The position numbers and the translations under genes were made by a program. A DNA stretch of 64,000 nucleotides from Nyssa sinensis (lineage: Eukaryota > Streptophyta > Magnoliopsida > Cornales > Nyssaceae), in contig CM018051.1 in NCBI GenBank assembly GCA_008638375.1, positions 27,525,344 through 27,589,343 on the forward strand, read 5' to 3'. Position 1 is the first letter of the stretch, and each line of letters starts with the position of its first letter. Positions 1-12,075 of this stretch are shown piece by piece. The notes under the pieces are model-generated. The model searched no databases. It saw only the letters and a program-made list of their open reading frames with translations, and had not been told where the DNA came from.

Positions 1-1083
1 GTGGCATTTTTCGTGTCATAGTTGAATTCCGAAGAAACTCAACGTAGCATGTATTGCTTATGCACATATTATCTTTCATTACTAGTGGCAACATGAGGTA
101 TTAAAACATTTGCAAATAGATGCTATTTAAAAGCATTAAACCATGGCCACCCTGACGTTTCATTTAAATACATTTAACACATGACATCTTCAAATAGATG
201 CTTTTATGAGCATTTAAAACATAATGTTCATGACTTCATGATAGAATCTTCAAATACTTGGAATATGCAAATTCAGAATATTTAAAAAGATTTGGCATTT
301 TAAACTTAGATATGCTGAAACATATTTTTAAGGAAAACTGTAGTAGAAACCATTCACTAAGCATGTCACAATAGGGTTTATAAGAACAAAAATATTTTAA
401 AATAGGAATTATGTAATACTGAATTTGATATTCAAATGCTTCAGATATTTTGAACTTAAAACTTCTTCAAATCCTTGGAATTAAATCTCCACTTCAATCA
501 CAGGATTACTCACTTTTGTCCTTTAGGGTCAGTGCTACTAGTGCGCTTTCCCTCTTCCCCTGTAGTTCCTAAAAACAATTCATAAAGAGTCTATTAACTT
601 CATATTCACTTCAAATATCACCTATTGATGCTCTTAACTTATTCTTAGATCGTGTTAAATCCTAATTCCAATCTTAGAGCTGTACACCTTTTAAGTATAC
701 TCTTCGGGTAGCTTCATTTAGTTTTAGGGTTGCTTTCATAACTTCACATTTTTACGTGTCCTATTTTTTTGTACTTTATTTCATAATTTGGACCTCACCA
801 TTGAATCTGGAATGTCGAAGAAAGTCAATTTAGACCTTTTCGGACTTCCATTTGGCTTTAGGGGCACTAGGGGTAATTTGGTCATTTTACACTTTTAAGT
901 GTCTTTATTTTTTAGGGTCCCGTCTCAAAAAACGGACCCCACCATTGGGTTTAAAATGTTCGAAATAGTAAACTTACATTATTTATTTGTTTAATTTGGA
1001 CATCGGGAACTATTTTAATAAATAATTAATTAATTACAATTAAATATATATTATTTCTATATATGTGCACATGTGGTTGGCAT

Positions 1084-1287
1084 GGCACAGTGGTTGACTT
1101 GCCCCCTTACTGCCCCAAGCTCCTAAGTTCAATACCCAGCAGCAGCGCGCCTTCCTCCCCATTTTCCTAAAAGCTGCTTCTAATTACATAATATATACAT
1201 ATATATTGGCCCCTTTTATCACATAAGTGTGCATGGCACAGTGGTGGGCATGCCCCCCACCTACCATAACTTCTCAGGATCAACACC
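1084..1287 (+). other. Two tRNA-like A/B-box modules antisense to LTR-L
   Basis: The first module has GGCACAGTGGTT (1084-1095) and AAGTTCAATACC (1124-1135); the second has TGGCACAGTGGT (1234-1245) and GGATCAACACC (1277-1287). The spacing is that of a tRNA-type Pol III promoter. They lie on the plus strand, opposite to the LTR. This could be an old SINE or tRNA relic carried by the LTR, or chance similarity; whether it is transcribed is unknown. Confidence 0.45.
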
Positions 1288-1747
1288 CACATACAGCAGG
1301 TTCTTCATCCCCTTTTTTTTCCAAAAACTGAAACAGTTTAAAGAAAACCAGGCCCAATGGTGCAGCACCTCACAGCAACCTGTCACTGTGCCCAGCCCAT
1401 TGCTGCACCCAGCCTAGGCCCGTGACCAGCACAAGGCCCAGCCGTGACCAGCCCAAGGCCCAGCCGTGACCCAGCCCAAGGCCCAGCCTGCTTCCTCTTC
1501 TTCCCCCCATGTTTTTCTGGCAAGAATAGTGCAGCTCCGGTCACCACTTCCGGTGCCGGTGATCGGACTACACCTATTTCTATTTTTTTTTGTTTTTCCT
1601 TCATTTGTTTTTTCTTGATTTGAAGCCTAAAATCACTTCTATACACCCTAGAATACGTTTTAAAACATTTATATAGCAATTTAAGCATAAAAAATATCTT
1701 CAAATTTCAAATTTCTCGAACATCAACTTTCCGATAAACCTCCATAT

Positions 1748-4700
1748 TGTAATACTCCGACCCAAAATGTTCTAAGTAAACTCGAGCTGTTAGAGCTTTT
1801 TGTTATAACATTTAATAACTAGACGATTGTGAAACTTTAAATAGACTCGAAGTACGGATAATGCCCAAGCGATGTCAAGAAAGCCATGGACGAATACCGA
1901 AATCAAAAATAAAATTTGAAATAAGGAAAATAAATAAATGAAAAAAAAAATAATAATATAAAAATAAAATAAAAAGAAAAATAAAATAAAAGTTAAATGA
2001 AAAAAATGAGAATTGGAAAGAAATAAAATGAGAATGTAATATGTGACCAGTATATATATATATATATGTGTGAATATGTAAATAAATAAAGAAATATGTA
2101 TATGTGTGGTGTAATCAGTTATAACATGTAACTGAAGAGAAACAAAAAAGAGAAGAAAAATGGATGGGGGGTTACGGCGCAGAAAATGAAGGGGTGGTGG
2201 TTACGGGTGAGAGTGAGGGAGAAGGAGAATAAATGAGAGGGGCGCATGGCATGGAGCAGGAGGTTAATTCAAAAAAAAAAAAAAAAGAAATAAAAGAGAA
2301 AGAGATGGAGGGAAAAGGGGGCGTAACGGAAGGAGAAGCGGAACAGGGGAAGTTTTGTGATGTGAATAGATATAGATGTTAATTGATATAGATTCAGAAA
2401 TCGCCCAAATTGATGAATTGTACAAGGATGATAGAGGGGTTTTGTGATGTGGGATGACCAAGGAAGCGGAAGAATTGTTGCAGCAGAGGAGGTTCTGTCT
2501 GCTCTGGTATGGGTGTTCAGATGTGGGCCGTTCAATGTATAATCGCCCTGGTAATGGTTGACATCAGGTGGATTGGGGGGCTTTGGGATTGGCTTTCCTG
2601 CAGCAAACGGAGCAGCAGTAGCGACAAGCGGTGGTCCAACTTTGAGTTGCGGTGTATATCGAAGCCCAGGACAGGGGATCACTCGGAACAGGGTAAACCA
2701 CTGAACCTTTCGTCTTGGATTTTTAAAAGCATGAATTCCTACTTTGATATAGAATCTTGTGGAGGATGGGAACTTAATTGATGCATGGAACTGGGTTGGT
2801 GTTGGAATTGAATCAAGGAAAACAAAGAAAAAAAAAAAAAACTGGGAAAACTCCCATTGACGGAAAACTGTCCAGCAGCGGCGCAGCCACTGTTGTGGCA
2901 TTTTTAACACCCCAAACGTCTACCAATTTTTGTTTTACCAATTGATATAGAGCCCCCTTGAAATTCCCAGTTGAGCCCATCAAGAAAACCAAAGAAAAAT
3001 GGCCTCCGTCGCCAGAAGAGACGGCCGGAGCGTCGCTGGGAAACTTAGGGAAGAAGAACACGTTGGGGTTTTTGTAATTTTATTTGGGCCAAACCAGGTC
3101 GGGTCTGACCCGACCCACCCATTCAGATGACTGCCCAACACTTGTACTTCATGGGTAAATTTTTAAATTTGAGTTTAGATAGTGTTTGGTTAGAAAGGAG
3201 AGCTATCCAATGGTTGGGTTAAACTTGAACAGGAAATGAAAAAAAGAAATCATAACGAGGAATGGAAAATTTGTATGTGCAGTGAATTGAACCTATGACC
3301 AAAGGAAAAAGGGGGAGAAGCTTAGCCACTGTGTGCCACCAAGGCACATGTGGTCTGTTTGGACTCAAATACGATATGTATTAGCTATATTAATTAATTT
3401 AAATAAATGATTTAAATTAATAAATTTTAAATTTAATTTCGAGGCTTAAATTAGTCAAATGAATAATGAAAACTTACTATTTTGGACCATCTGAATTTAA
3501 TGGTGAGGTCCGTTTTACGAGAAGGAGTTCCGAAAAAAAAATATATAACCGTAGAATGCCAAAATGACCAAAATGCCCCTACGTCGAAGGTGAGTCAAAC
3601 GGACTCCGATTTAGTTAAGTAAATAGTGAATTTTTATTAATTCAAACCTACTGGACTCAACGGTGAAGTCCAAATTATGAAAACAGAACCCAAAAAGTAG
3701 AGACATGTAAATGACCATTTTGTCCTTGGGTAAATTAAGTTTAAAATGAAAATCGTAAAGCATAAATTAGTACGTGAGGTATTTAGAGTAACGAGGCATA
3801 AATTCGGTAAATTATATGAAAGCTAAAACGTGTTTATTGATTTATAGGCAAGTCAAAAGGAAAGGAGGAAGTCACGGAATATTAAGACATTGATAAGGTA
3901 AGTGGATTCCTATCTTTGATACGTGGTTTCCAAGCCACGATCTTTCCATTACTGCCAATCTTGTACTCATATATGTATTCACTATCATTGTTTCCCACCA
4001 TGGATATTGTTCTACCTGGTGGATGCCTATTGGTTGATGTTGCATGACTGATTCATTTCATTGATGTCTATTTACTGTATGTTATGTTATGATGTTCCAT
4101 GTTTTGTACATTCATATGGAATACTATAGAATCTTAATTTATGTTAAGTGCCGGGTTTTGTGCTCAGTCACACTACCTATCTGATGCTATCTGATCGACT
4201 GGGACCTACGGGTCAATTTATGGGACCTACGGGTCAAAAAGGACATATGGCAATTATGACGTTTTTACGCATTAAGAAAAATGGGCATTTTATATGCATT
4301 TATGTTAATGGGGGTATGCCGGGCCCCAAAAGACCGAGGGTCTGCCAAACCCTGAACAGAGTAAAGGCATCATCCATGTTAATTGATATTGTTCTATGTT
4401 GATTGGTTTGATTCATTGGACTTGACTGTTACCGTTCCATTATGGCAGTATTTATGTTGATTGTGTTCATCGAGCCTATTCTATATTCATGCTACACTGT
4501 TACTCTTGACGGTTATTGTACGTTGTCATTCATTGGTTACTCTTGACTGTTATTGTACCTTGTCGCTCATTGGCCATTGTGGCAATTTACAGTTGACTGG
4601 AATCGTTATCATGACTGGCTATCATGTTACTTTGACTTGTATTCATTTATGTCATCCCCACCCGTATTGGGGATAGGCTTCTACTTACTGAGTTTGTAGC

Positions 4701-5021
4701 TCACCCCTTACTAAATTTTTTCAGGTGAGAATGTTACAGAACCACAGTAGGAGATCAGGAGATTTAAGAGACAGTTGAGAAGCATAATAGTAATGAACGA
4801 AGTCTCTCCCATGTACTCACCACCTAAGAGTGGTTTAGGATCAGTTTATTGTTAGTTTGAAGTTTAGTCTTTGAATAATAATTGTAATAAAGCTTCCGCA
4901 CTTTAATGTCATGTTATATTATTTACTGTCATCATTGGTAAAGGAATGGAAAAAGTAGGGACGGCCATTGGGTCGGCCCCACGATACGAGATCCGCATAG
5001 GGTGGGTTTCGGGTCGTGACA
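1748..5021 (+). mobile_element. Solo LTR, family A (3274 bp), TSD CATAT
   Basis: The sequence starts TGTAATACTCCGACCC and ends GGGTTTCGGGTCGTGACA. It is flanked by identical 5-bp repeats CATAT (1743-1747 and 5022-5026), and the uninterrupted target is visible in the sister LTR at 9167-9171. There is no internal region or second LTR, so it is a solo LTR. Its 3' part matches the LTR pieces of the gypsy element at 10008-10207 and 18400-20350. It contains a candidate intron at 3898-4724 (AAG|GTAAGT ... TTTTTTCAG|GT, with TTACTAAA as a possible branch point), a repeated block near 3480-3740, and an antisense tRNA-like module near 3282-3338. A minus-strand frame of about 213 codons at 2269-2910 is low-complexity and not credible. 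Confidence 0.92.
3282..3338 (-). other. tRNA-like A/B-box module antisense to LTR-A
   Basis: Read on the minus strand: TGGCACACAGTGG (3338-3326) followed by GTTCAATTCAC (3292-3282). The same arrangement occurs at 18648-18694 in another LTR-A-type copy. Confidence 0.42.
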
Positions 5022-5884
5022 CATATCTTCTTCATTTCTTAACCATTTTTCATGCGGTTTCTTCCTATGTACTCCATTTTTCTCATAGAATTTAACCATG
5101 AAATTTTTTCTAAGCTTTAAGCGAGTCTACAAAAAACCCAGAACTGACTTTTTAATAGATACAATAAATTTCCTTACCTCTTTCTTCTTGTTTTTCTCTT
5201 CTTCTCCTTCTGTTTTCCACTTCAAAATGTCTAAAGCTTCCTTCAGCTTCTTATTCAAACGCAAAGCATGCTTAGTGCATGATATATATATATATATATA
5301 TACAGCCTATTGGCCGCCCATTTTTTCTCTCTCTCTCTCTCTCTTAGCCCCTTTCTTTGACTTTCCTTTTTGTTTTTCTTTCTTCCTTCAGCTTTAGCAT
5401 TTACTACCCATTGATATTTTGTGTTATATATATATATATATATGTTATATAAAACACACACACTAACACACACCTAATCACACACATGGCCGACAGTCCT
5501 CCCTCACCTTTCATATCTTTTTCTGCTTTCCATTTTTTATTTCCTTTTTCAATTATTTTTCCATATATCTATATGTATATTCTTATATACATACCTATTA
5601 TAATATATATATATATATACACTAATTATATATCTACGTCTATTTATGTATTTTTCTATGTTTATATATTCATGAATATTATATATATATATATATTTTT
5701 TTTCATAAATATATATATACGTATACGTATTCATATGTTTATGTATACACGAATTTTTGTGCAGTCGGTTCTTTAACCGAACGGTCCTAGTGTACTCGGG
5801 TAATTTCATAGTCTATTTAAACTATAAACTTTAGTCTCGTAATGCGAGAAAATTTGCTTGGATATTTTCAGTCGGGGTATTACA

Positions 5885-5900
5885 TTCTCCCCTCCTTATT
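5885..5900 (-). promoter_or_regulatory. Polypurine tract of LTR-L element
   Basis: Read on the minus strand the bases are AATAAGGAGGGGAGAA, immediately followed by the LTR start TGTAATACC. This is the expected site and composition for plus-strand DNA priming. Confidence 0.8.
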
Positions 5901-6109
5901 AGAGTTTTGTCCTTAAAACTCTAGTGTTCCCTGTCTTTATAAGATTCGATTCTCTTTTCCTTCTTCGTTACTTCTATCTATCATTTTCATATGTCTAGTA
6001 GTCAAATTAAATGACAAGCATATATATTTCTTATCGCATAAGGTTATATTCACATACCTTACAAATTTAAAATTTAAAATTTTATCATTTATCCTCTTTT
6101 AATTCCCGT

Positions 6110-6520
6110 GGTGGGTTCTGTAGCCCACATTTACTCCTCGTCTTCATTTTATTACTTCTATTTAACTACGGGTCCCATACCCCACCTTCCTATTAAACAC
6201 GTACTTCTAGTCACTTACTTCACTCTAATGCAGGTCCCATACCCGCATTCAAGTCAAATCATGTACTTCACATATCTACTTTATGTAATACGGGTCCCAT
6301 ACCCCACCTTTAAATCAAATCACGTACTTCACATATCTAATCTATGTTATGCGGGTCCCATACTCTACCTTTAAATCAAATCACATACTTCTAATATTTA
6401 ATTTGTGTAATGCGGATCCCATACCCCGCCTTCAAATCAAATCATGAACTTCTAATATCTAGTCTGTGTAATGTAGGTCCCAAATCCCGCCTTCAAATCA
6501 AATCACGTATTTCAATATCT
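6110..6520 (-). repeat. ~61-bp tandem repeat, about six copies
   Basis: The phrase GGTCCCATACCCC-like recurs at about 6171, 6231, 6292, 6352, 6412 and 6474, a period of 60-62 bp, followed each time by a CAAATCAAATCA and CTTC-rich stretch. The first copy is the most divergent and a seventh degenerate copy may precede it. The array makes up over half of the element's interior. Confidence 0.88.
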
Positions 6521-6600
6521 TAGGTAGCCTAGGACCTACCTAACTCATAGTTCTGTTTCTAATTCTTCTAGTGTCATTAAGTTGTCTAAGTCAACCTGGT

Positions 6601-6612
6601 GATCTGATACCA
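6601..6612 (-). promoter_or_regulatory. Primer binding site (initiator Met-tRNA type)
   Basis: The minus strand reads TGGTATCAGATC three bases after the LTR end. It matches TGGTATCAGAGC, the complement of the plant initiator-Met-tRNA 3' end, for the first ten bases. It fixes the element's orientation and the LTR/interior border. Confidence 0.85.
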
Positions 6613-6615
6613 TTC

Positions 6616-9600
6616 TATCGCGACCCGAAACCCACCCTGTGCGGATCTAGTATCGCGACCACCACCCTTCGGCCTAGGGGCCGTCGGGCAAGGCTCACAT
6701 AAATGATGGTATTGGACGGCAGTGCGGCCTATGTTTGCAAAAGAGTGAAAAAAATTTTCTTTTCTTTTCTTCTTTTAAAATTTTTCGCACATTCGTCCGG
6801 TACTGCCGCTCTTCAAAGCGGTACACATGATTATACATTTAGAGCATAATAAAAACTTTTAAGACTTTATAAATAATACATGTTCAGCTGCCCCGTGGGG
6901 CTTAATACATAACAGTTTTACTATCTTCTAATACAAAAAAGTGACTAACTAAAGTTCCATAGTGCTTCCCAAAAATTGCTAGTCCTATAAGTAGCTGCTT
7001 ACATCCTTCCTCAAAACGGGCAAAGCTCTAATCACCATCATCATCAAAAGTCAGGACTGCTGTTAGTCACCTGAAATGTGGATCGGATAAATCTGGGTAA
7101 GCTAAACTAAGCTTGTGAGTAATTCCAGCATTTGTCATAGGTTTTCAATTGGCAATGATTAGTATAAGAGATTTTATAAAACATTCACTAATAATTGCTT
7201 GTAGACTTCAAATACAAAATATATGCATTCTTTAAAACAGATAACTTTGAAACAATTTAATAATTCAAGCTACGCATGTACTTCTTCAAATATATCAAGA
7301 AGACTTCAAAACATGTAAATATCTGTAAAAAAATGAGGGTAAAATCTGCTTCCTTTTTTAAACACAACACCTTATCACTTTCATTAGTAGAATCCATTTC
7401 GAACCGGACTCCAGCTTTACTTCAATGAAGTTATCTCATGTCTGGGGGATTACATCCTACTACCTGCATTTTTCGTGTCATAGTTGAATTTCGAAGAAAC
7501 TCAACGTCTCATGTAGTGCTTATGCATAGTTTATCTTTCATTACTAGTGGCAACAAGAGGTATTAAAACATTTGCAAATAGATGCTATTTAAAAGCATTA
7601 AACCATGACCCCTTGAAGTTGCATTTAAATACATTTAACACATGACTTTTTCAAATAGATGCTTTTATGAGCATTTAAAACATAATGTTCATGACTTCAT
7701 GATAGAATCTTCAAATACTTGGAATATGCAAATTCAAAAGTTTTAAAGAGATTTGGCATTTTAAACTTAGACATACTGAAACATATTTTTAAGGAAAACT
7801 GTAGTAGAAACCATTCACTGAGCATGTCACAATAGGGTTTATAAGAATAGAAATATTTTAAAATAGGAATCATGTAATACTGAATTTGATATTCAAATGC
7901 TTCAGATATTTTAAACTTAAAACTTCTTCAAATCCATGGAATTAAATCTCCACTTCAAATACAAGATTACTCACATTTGTCCTTTAGGGTCAGTGCTACT
8001 AGTGCACTTTCCCTCTTCCCCTATAGTTCCTAAGAACAACTCATAAAGATTCTATTAACTTTATATTCACTTCAAATATCACCTATTAATGCTCTTAACT
8101 TATTGTTAGATCGTGTTAAATCCTAATTCCCATCTTAGAGCTGTACATCCTTTAAGTATACTCTTCGGGTAGCTTCATTTTGTTTTAGGGTTGTTTCCAT
8201 AACTTCACATTTTTACGTGTCCTATTTTTTTGTACTTTATTTCATAATTTGGACCTCACCATTGAGTCCGGAATGTCGAAGAAAGTCAATTTAGACCTTT
8301 TCGGACTTCCATTTGGCTTTAGGGGCACTAAGGGTAATTTGGTCATTTTACGCTTTTAAGTGTCTTTATTTTTCGGGGTCTCATCTTATAAAACGGATCC
8401 CACCATTGGGTTCAGAATGTCTGAAATAGTAAACTTACACTACTTATTTGTTTAATTTGGACATCGGAAACTATTTTAATAAATAACAAATTTAATTAAT
8501 TTAATTAACTAATTACATATTAAATATATATTATTTCTATATATGTGCACATGTGGTTGGCTTGCCCCCTTACTACCCCGAGCTCCTAAGTTCAATACCC
8601 AGCAGTAGCGTGCCTTTCGCCCTTTTTCCTAAAAGCTGTTTCTAATTACATAATATATACATATATATTGGCCCCTTTTATCACATACGTGTGCGTGGCA
8701 CAGTGGTGGGCATACCCCCACCTGCCACAATTTCTCAGGTTCGACACCCACCTATGGCAGGTTCTTCACCCCCCCCCCCTTTTTTTTTTCCAAAAACTGA
8801 AATAGTTTAAAGAAAACAAAGGCCAACAGTGTAGCACCTCACAACAGCCCATCACTGCGCCCAACCCACTGCTGCGCCCAGCCCAGGCCCGTGACCAGCC
8901 CAAGGCCCAGCCCGCTTCCTCTTCTTCCCCCCCACATTTTTTTGGCAAGAATAGTGCAGCTCCGATCACCACTTTCGGCGCCGGTGACCGGACTGCACCT
9001 ATTTCTATTTTTTTTTTATTTTTCTTTCATTTTTTTTCATGATTTGAAGCCTAAAATCACTTCTATACACCCTAGAATACGTTTTAAAACATTTATATAG
9101 CAATTTAAGCATAAAAAATATCTTCAAATTTCAAATTTCTCCAACATCAACTTTCCGATCAACCTCCATATCTTCTTCATTTCTTAATCATTTTTCATGT
9201 GGTTTCTTCCTATGTGCTCCATTTTTCTCATAGAATTTATACATGAAATTTTTTCTAAGCTTTATGCAAGTCTACAAAAAACCCAGAAATGAATTTTTGA
9301 AAAATACAATAAATTTCCTTACCTCTTTCTTCTTGTTTTTCTCTTCTTCTCCTTCTGTTTTCCATAAAGCTTCCTTCAGCTTCTTATTCCAAGTCAAAGC
9401 ATGCTTAGTGCATGATATATATATATATATATATGTACAACCTATTGGCCGCCCACTTTCTCTCTCTTCTTCTTCTTCTCTCTCTCTCTCTCTTTCTCAG
9501 CCCCTTTCTTTTTTTCATTCTTCCTTCAGCTTTTGCATTTACTACCCATTGATATTTTGTGTTATATATATACATATATATATATATATTATATAAAACG

Positions 9601-10007
9601 CACACACTAACACACAACTAATCACACACATGGCCGACAGTCCTCCCTCACCTTTCATACCTTCTTCTGCTTTCCATTTTTTATTTCCTTTTTTAATTAT
9701 TTTTCCATATATCTATATGTATATTCTTATATACATACCTATTATAATATATATATATATATATGTATATACTTATATACTAATTATATATATACGTCTA
9801 TTTATGTATTTTTCCATGTTTATATATATATATATACACATACGTATACGTATTCATATGTTTACGTATACACGAATTTTAGTGCAATCGGTTCTTTAAT
9901 CGAATGGTCCTAGTGTACTAGGGTAATTTCATAGTCTATTTAAACTATAAAATTCAGTCTCGTAATGCGAGCCAATTTACTCGGGTATTTTCGGTCGGGG
10001 TATTACA
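6616..10007 (-). mobile_element. 5' LTR of the non-autonomous LTR-L element (3392 bp)
   Basis: Minus strand: it starts at 10007 with TGTAATACCCCGACC and ends at 6616 just before the primer site; the usual TGACA end is decayed to CGATA. It is colinear with 1-1747 plus 5027-5884. Flanking sequence from 10008 is the tail of a gypsy LTR, so the element landed in that LTR; the expected TSD is ACCTA (10008-10012), with its partner off the left edge. It contains a candidate intron on the minus strand from 7974 (GTGAGTAA) to 7071 (TTTCAG|GTGA) and antisense tRNA-like boxes at 8696-8748. Its last ~200 bp resemble those of LTR-B and LTR-E. Confidence 0.9.
8696..8748 (+). other. tRNA-like A/B-box module antisense to LTR-L (second LTR copy)
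   Basis: TGGCACAGTGGT (8696-8707) and GGTTCGACACC (8738-8748). The B box is closer to the tRNA consensus than in the copy at 1277-1287. It is the orthologous position in the sister LTR; the neighbouring first module (near 8555-8600) has lost its A box. Confidence 0.5.
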
Positions 10008-10207
10008 ACCTAAAAGTGGTTTATGTTTAGTTTATTGTCAGTTTTATTTTTAGTCATTGAATAATAATTGTAATAAGACTTCCGCACTTTAATGTTATTG
10101 TTTCATTGCTTATTGTTATCATTGGTAAAAGAGTGAAAAAGTAGGGACGACCATTGGGCCGGCCCCGCGAGATGAGATCCGCATAGGGTGGGTTTCGGGT
10201 CATGACA
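10008..10207 (+). mobile_element. 3' end of the 5' LTR of the gypsy element
   Basis: The last 200 bp of an LTR-A-type LTR, ending GGGTTTCGGGTCATGACA. The same sequence is found at 4822-5021 and 20152-20350. The 5' part of this LTR is displaced beyond the left window edge by the LTR-L element inserted at 10007/10008. It is followed directly by a primer binding site. Confidence 0.85.
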
Positions 10208-10210
10208 GCT

Positions 10211-10223
10211 TGGTATCAGAGTT
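10211..10223 (+). promoter_or_regulatory. Primer binding site of the gypsy element
   Basis: TGGTATCAGAGTT lies three bases after the LTR end at 10207. It pairs with the initiator-Met-tRNA 3' end apart from its last bases. Confidence 0.92.
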
Positions 10224-10380
10224 AGGTTTTAGGTGCTAGAGAGTCATGGGAGACAGGATTAAAACACTAGAACGATTATGTTTAGAAATGAAGCGATAGT
10301 AATACCGATACCTTTATGTTAAACCTTACGTGGCTACTGATCGTTATCTTATATAAATGTATTGAATATCTCTTACAGCA

Positions 10381-11636
10381 ATGGTTAACACAAAGACTAC
10401 TGCAGCTGCCATGGAGCGTATCGAGCGTTTAGACGGGTTATCAAGGCCTTACCCTAGAGACAGGCCAGTATGAATCAGACGGGCATTAGCCAGCCAGTAC
10501 AACAGGAGCAGCTTGTCAACGTGGGTGCTAGTTAGCCGGTATGATAGGAGCGGTCGGTCAACCAAGATACTAGTCGGCCAATGCAAGAAGAGCGGCCTGT
10601 CAATGTGGGAGGCTGTCAAGGGAATGAGCGCCATCCGATATTCCCATATGAGCAGTTTTAGAAGATAAAGCCTCCATCCTTTGACGGTACTTAGGGAGCC
10701 ATAGTTGCAGAGGAGTGGCTCTTAGAGATGAATAGGATTTTTCGTATCCTGCCATGCACCGAGACACAGAAGGTGGTATATGCCGCATACCGGTTCAAGG
10801 AAGTTGCCCACAAATGGTGGCTGCTTGAGAAGGCCAGGGAGCCGAACATGGACTGGCAGCATTTTACTACGGTGTTCAATGAAAAGTACTTTCCCCAGAA
10901 AGTGAAGAATCGAAAAATTGCTGAGTTCATGGTACTTCAGCAGGGCAATATGACAGTGGAGCAGTATGAGGTCACGTTCAATGAGTTGGCCAGATTCACC
11001 CCAAATGTTATCAATAGTGAAGATCTTAAGGCCCGAAAGTTTGAGGAGGGGCTGCGGTGGGCCATTAAGGACAGATTGAGGCCTCAGCGGTTACCTACCT
11101 ACAATGAGGTAGTGGCCACTGCCAGAATCATTGAGATAAGTGGCGAACAGTTCGCCAAGAGATAGAAAAATCAAAGGCCAAGAAGAGGTCAGAATCAGAG
11201 GTCAGGGTCTTCTTTTCTTAGAAAGGGACCCTCATTTCCTAGACTTGGGACAGGATCCCGAACCACAGGGCCCAGTTTGAGGAGGCCAAGCAATACTGTT
11301 GGGACCGTAACTAAATGCCCAAACTGTCAGAAATTTCATAAAGGCCAGTGTCTGAAGGACAATAATGCTTGCTATTATTGTGGTCAAGCAGGGCATTTTG
11401 CTAGGGAACGCCCTCAGAATAACAAGGCCACTACCAGTGCCGCTTTGGTTAGGGCACCAGCACTAGCACCTAGGGCACCAGCACTAGTGTCTACAGCTAT
11501 AGTGAACAGGCCATCGAACCGCAGGAATGGGCAGGGCAATGTTCCACAACAGGCCGGATGGGTTTTTGCCATAATGATAGGGGATGTTCAGGCATCGACT
11601 TCGGTGGTAGCAGGTACTCTTTTAGTTTGGTCGTAA
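10381..11636 (+). pseudogene. gag: gag pseudogene (capsid and zinc knuckle)
   Basis: Gag forms the virus-like particle and binds the RNA template. Translation probably began at ATG 10381 (MVNTKTTAAAMERIERL), but the frame is lost by about 10470, where a different frame takes over, and stops follow in the N-terminal part (for example 10692-10694). The N-terminal linker has a 42-bp repeat in three copies (from about 10489). The capsid core is readable from 10728 to 11162: AEEWLLEM just upstream, then WDWQHF-like and MTVEQYEVTFNELARF segments typical of the Retrotrans_gag domain, ending at a stop (11163-11165). After the stop the same frame resumes with a basic region, CPNC...C and CYYCGQAGHFARER. 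The last is a CX2CX4HX4C knuckle whose fourth ligand Cys is Arg. The gene cannot be functional. Confidence 0.9.
10489..10616 (+). repeat. 42-bp tandem repeat in gag N-terminal linker, three copies
   Basis: Copies start near 10489, 10531 and 10573 and encode variants of a 14-residue Q/P/V-rich unit (QPVQQEQLVNVGAS in the first). The period is a multiple of three, so the repeat was compatible with translation. Confidence 0.7.
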
Positions 11637-12075
11637 CCTGCCTATGTTTTATTTGATACTGGTTCTACACACTCTTTTATATCCCCTGCATATGCTGCTA
11701 AGTTGAACAGATTGATAGAACCCTTAAGATACTTACTTAATGTGACTGTACCATCGAGGCAATCATTAATGGGGGAAACCATGTATAAGAACTGTGAGAT
11801 ACAGATTATAAGGATACCTTGATGATCTGATACCATTAGAAATTTGTGGGTTTGACATTATTCTTGGAATGGATTAGTTAACTACAAACCATGCCATGAT
11901 AGATTGTGTGACCAAGAGAGTGCTTATCTAGAGCCCTAGATTCCCGACCGAAGTTTGAGGGGATCGGAATGGTTGCTCCACTTTATTTTGTTTCTGCCAT
12001 ACAAGCTAGACGTTTACTTCGCAAGGGTTCCATGGTTTCTTGTGTAGCATCTAGGACACTGAGTCATAGTAGCCA
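11637..12075 (+). pseudogene. pol: Aspartic protease region of pol (pseudogene)
   Basis: After the stop at 11634-11636 the frame continues PAYVLFDTGSTHSFIS, with the DTG catalytic triplet of retropepsins (about 11655-11663), then a recognisable protease body. Near 11800-11820 the reading frame shifts by one; from 11821 the new frame reads DDLIPLEICGFDIILGMD and then hits TAG (11875-11877) where the family has Trp, then further stops around 11930-11960. The protease would have cut the Gag-Pol polyprotein; this copy is dead. Confidence 0.85.

Larger units (their letters stand above)
1..5884 (-). mobile_element. 3' LTR of a non-autonomous LTR element (LTR-L), split and edge-truncated
   Basis: On the minus strand this LTR begins at 5884 (TGTAATACCCCGAC) directly after a purine-rich tract, and runs leftward off the window. 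Positions 1-1747 align with 7463-9171 and 5027-5884 with 9172-10007, so it is the second copy of the LTR at 6616-10007. It is interrupted by a complete solo LTR (1748-5021) flanked by CATAT. By comparison with the other copy, about 850 bp at its 3' end lie outside the window. The copies differ at roughly one base in twelve over the first 100 aligned bases and look closer elsewhere, so the insertion is not very young. No coding capacity is seen; short ORFs here are translations of low-complexity sequence. Confidence 0.88.
5885..6615 (-). mobile_element. Internal region (731 bp) of the non-autonomous LTR-L element
   Basis: This is the whole interior between two ~3.4-kb LTRs. On the minus strand it opens with a primer binding site (6601-6612) and closes with a polypurine tract (5885-5900). 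Between them is no ORF of note; much of it (about 6110-6520) is a ~61-bp tandem repeat. An interior this small between LTRs this large fits a large-retrotransposon-derivative (LARD)-type non-autonomous element, except that published LARDs usually have kilobase interiors. It would need gag-pol in trans, for example from a relative of the gypsy element at 10008-20350, which uses the same type of primer site. Confidence 0.85.

Noticed and set aside
1084..1287. True tRNA genes
   Set aside because: Only the A/B-box-like stretches match; no acceptor stem or cloverleaf can be formed by eye.
2269..2910. 213-codon minus-strand frame in LTR A
   Set aside because: It ends in phenylalanine runs from poly-T, has no domain I recognise, and lies wholly in a solo LTR antisense to it.
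4197..4235. Regulatory hairpin from the repeated GGGACCTACGGGTCAA phrase
   Set aside because: It is a direct duplication within the candidate intron of LTR A, changed in the copy at 19525-19565; no sign of conserved pairing.
5098..5397. Repeated frames starting MKFFLSF at 5098 and 9243
   Set aside because: They are the same LTR-L sequence in the two LTR copies, on the strand opposite to the element, composed of CT/TA low-complexity; indels between copies shift the frame.
6110..6520. CRISPR-like regular repeats
   Set aside because: The ~61-bp units are contiguous tandem repeats without unique spacers, in a eukaryotic retroelement.
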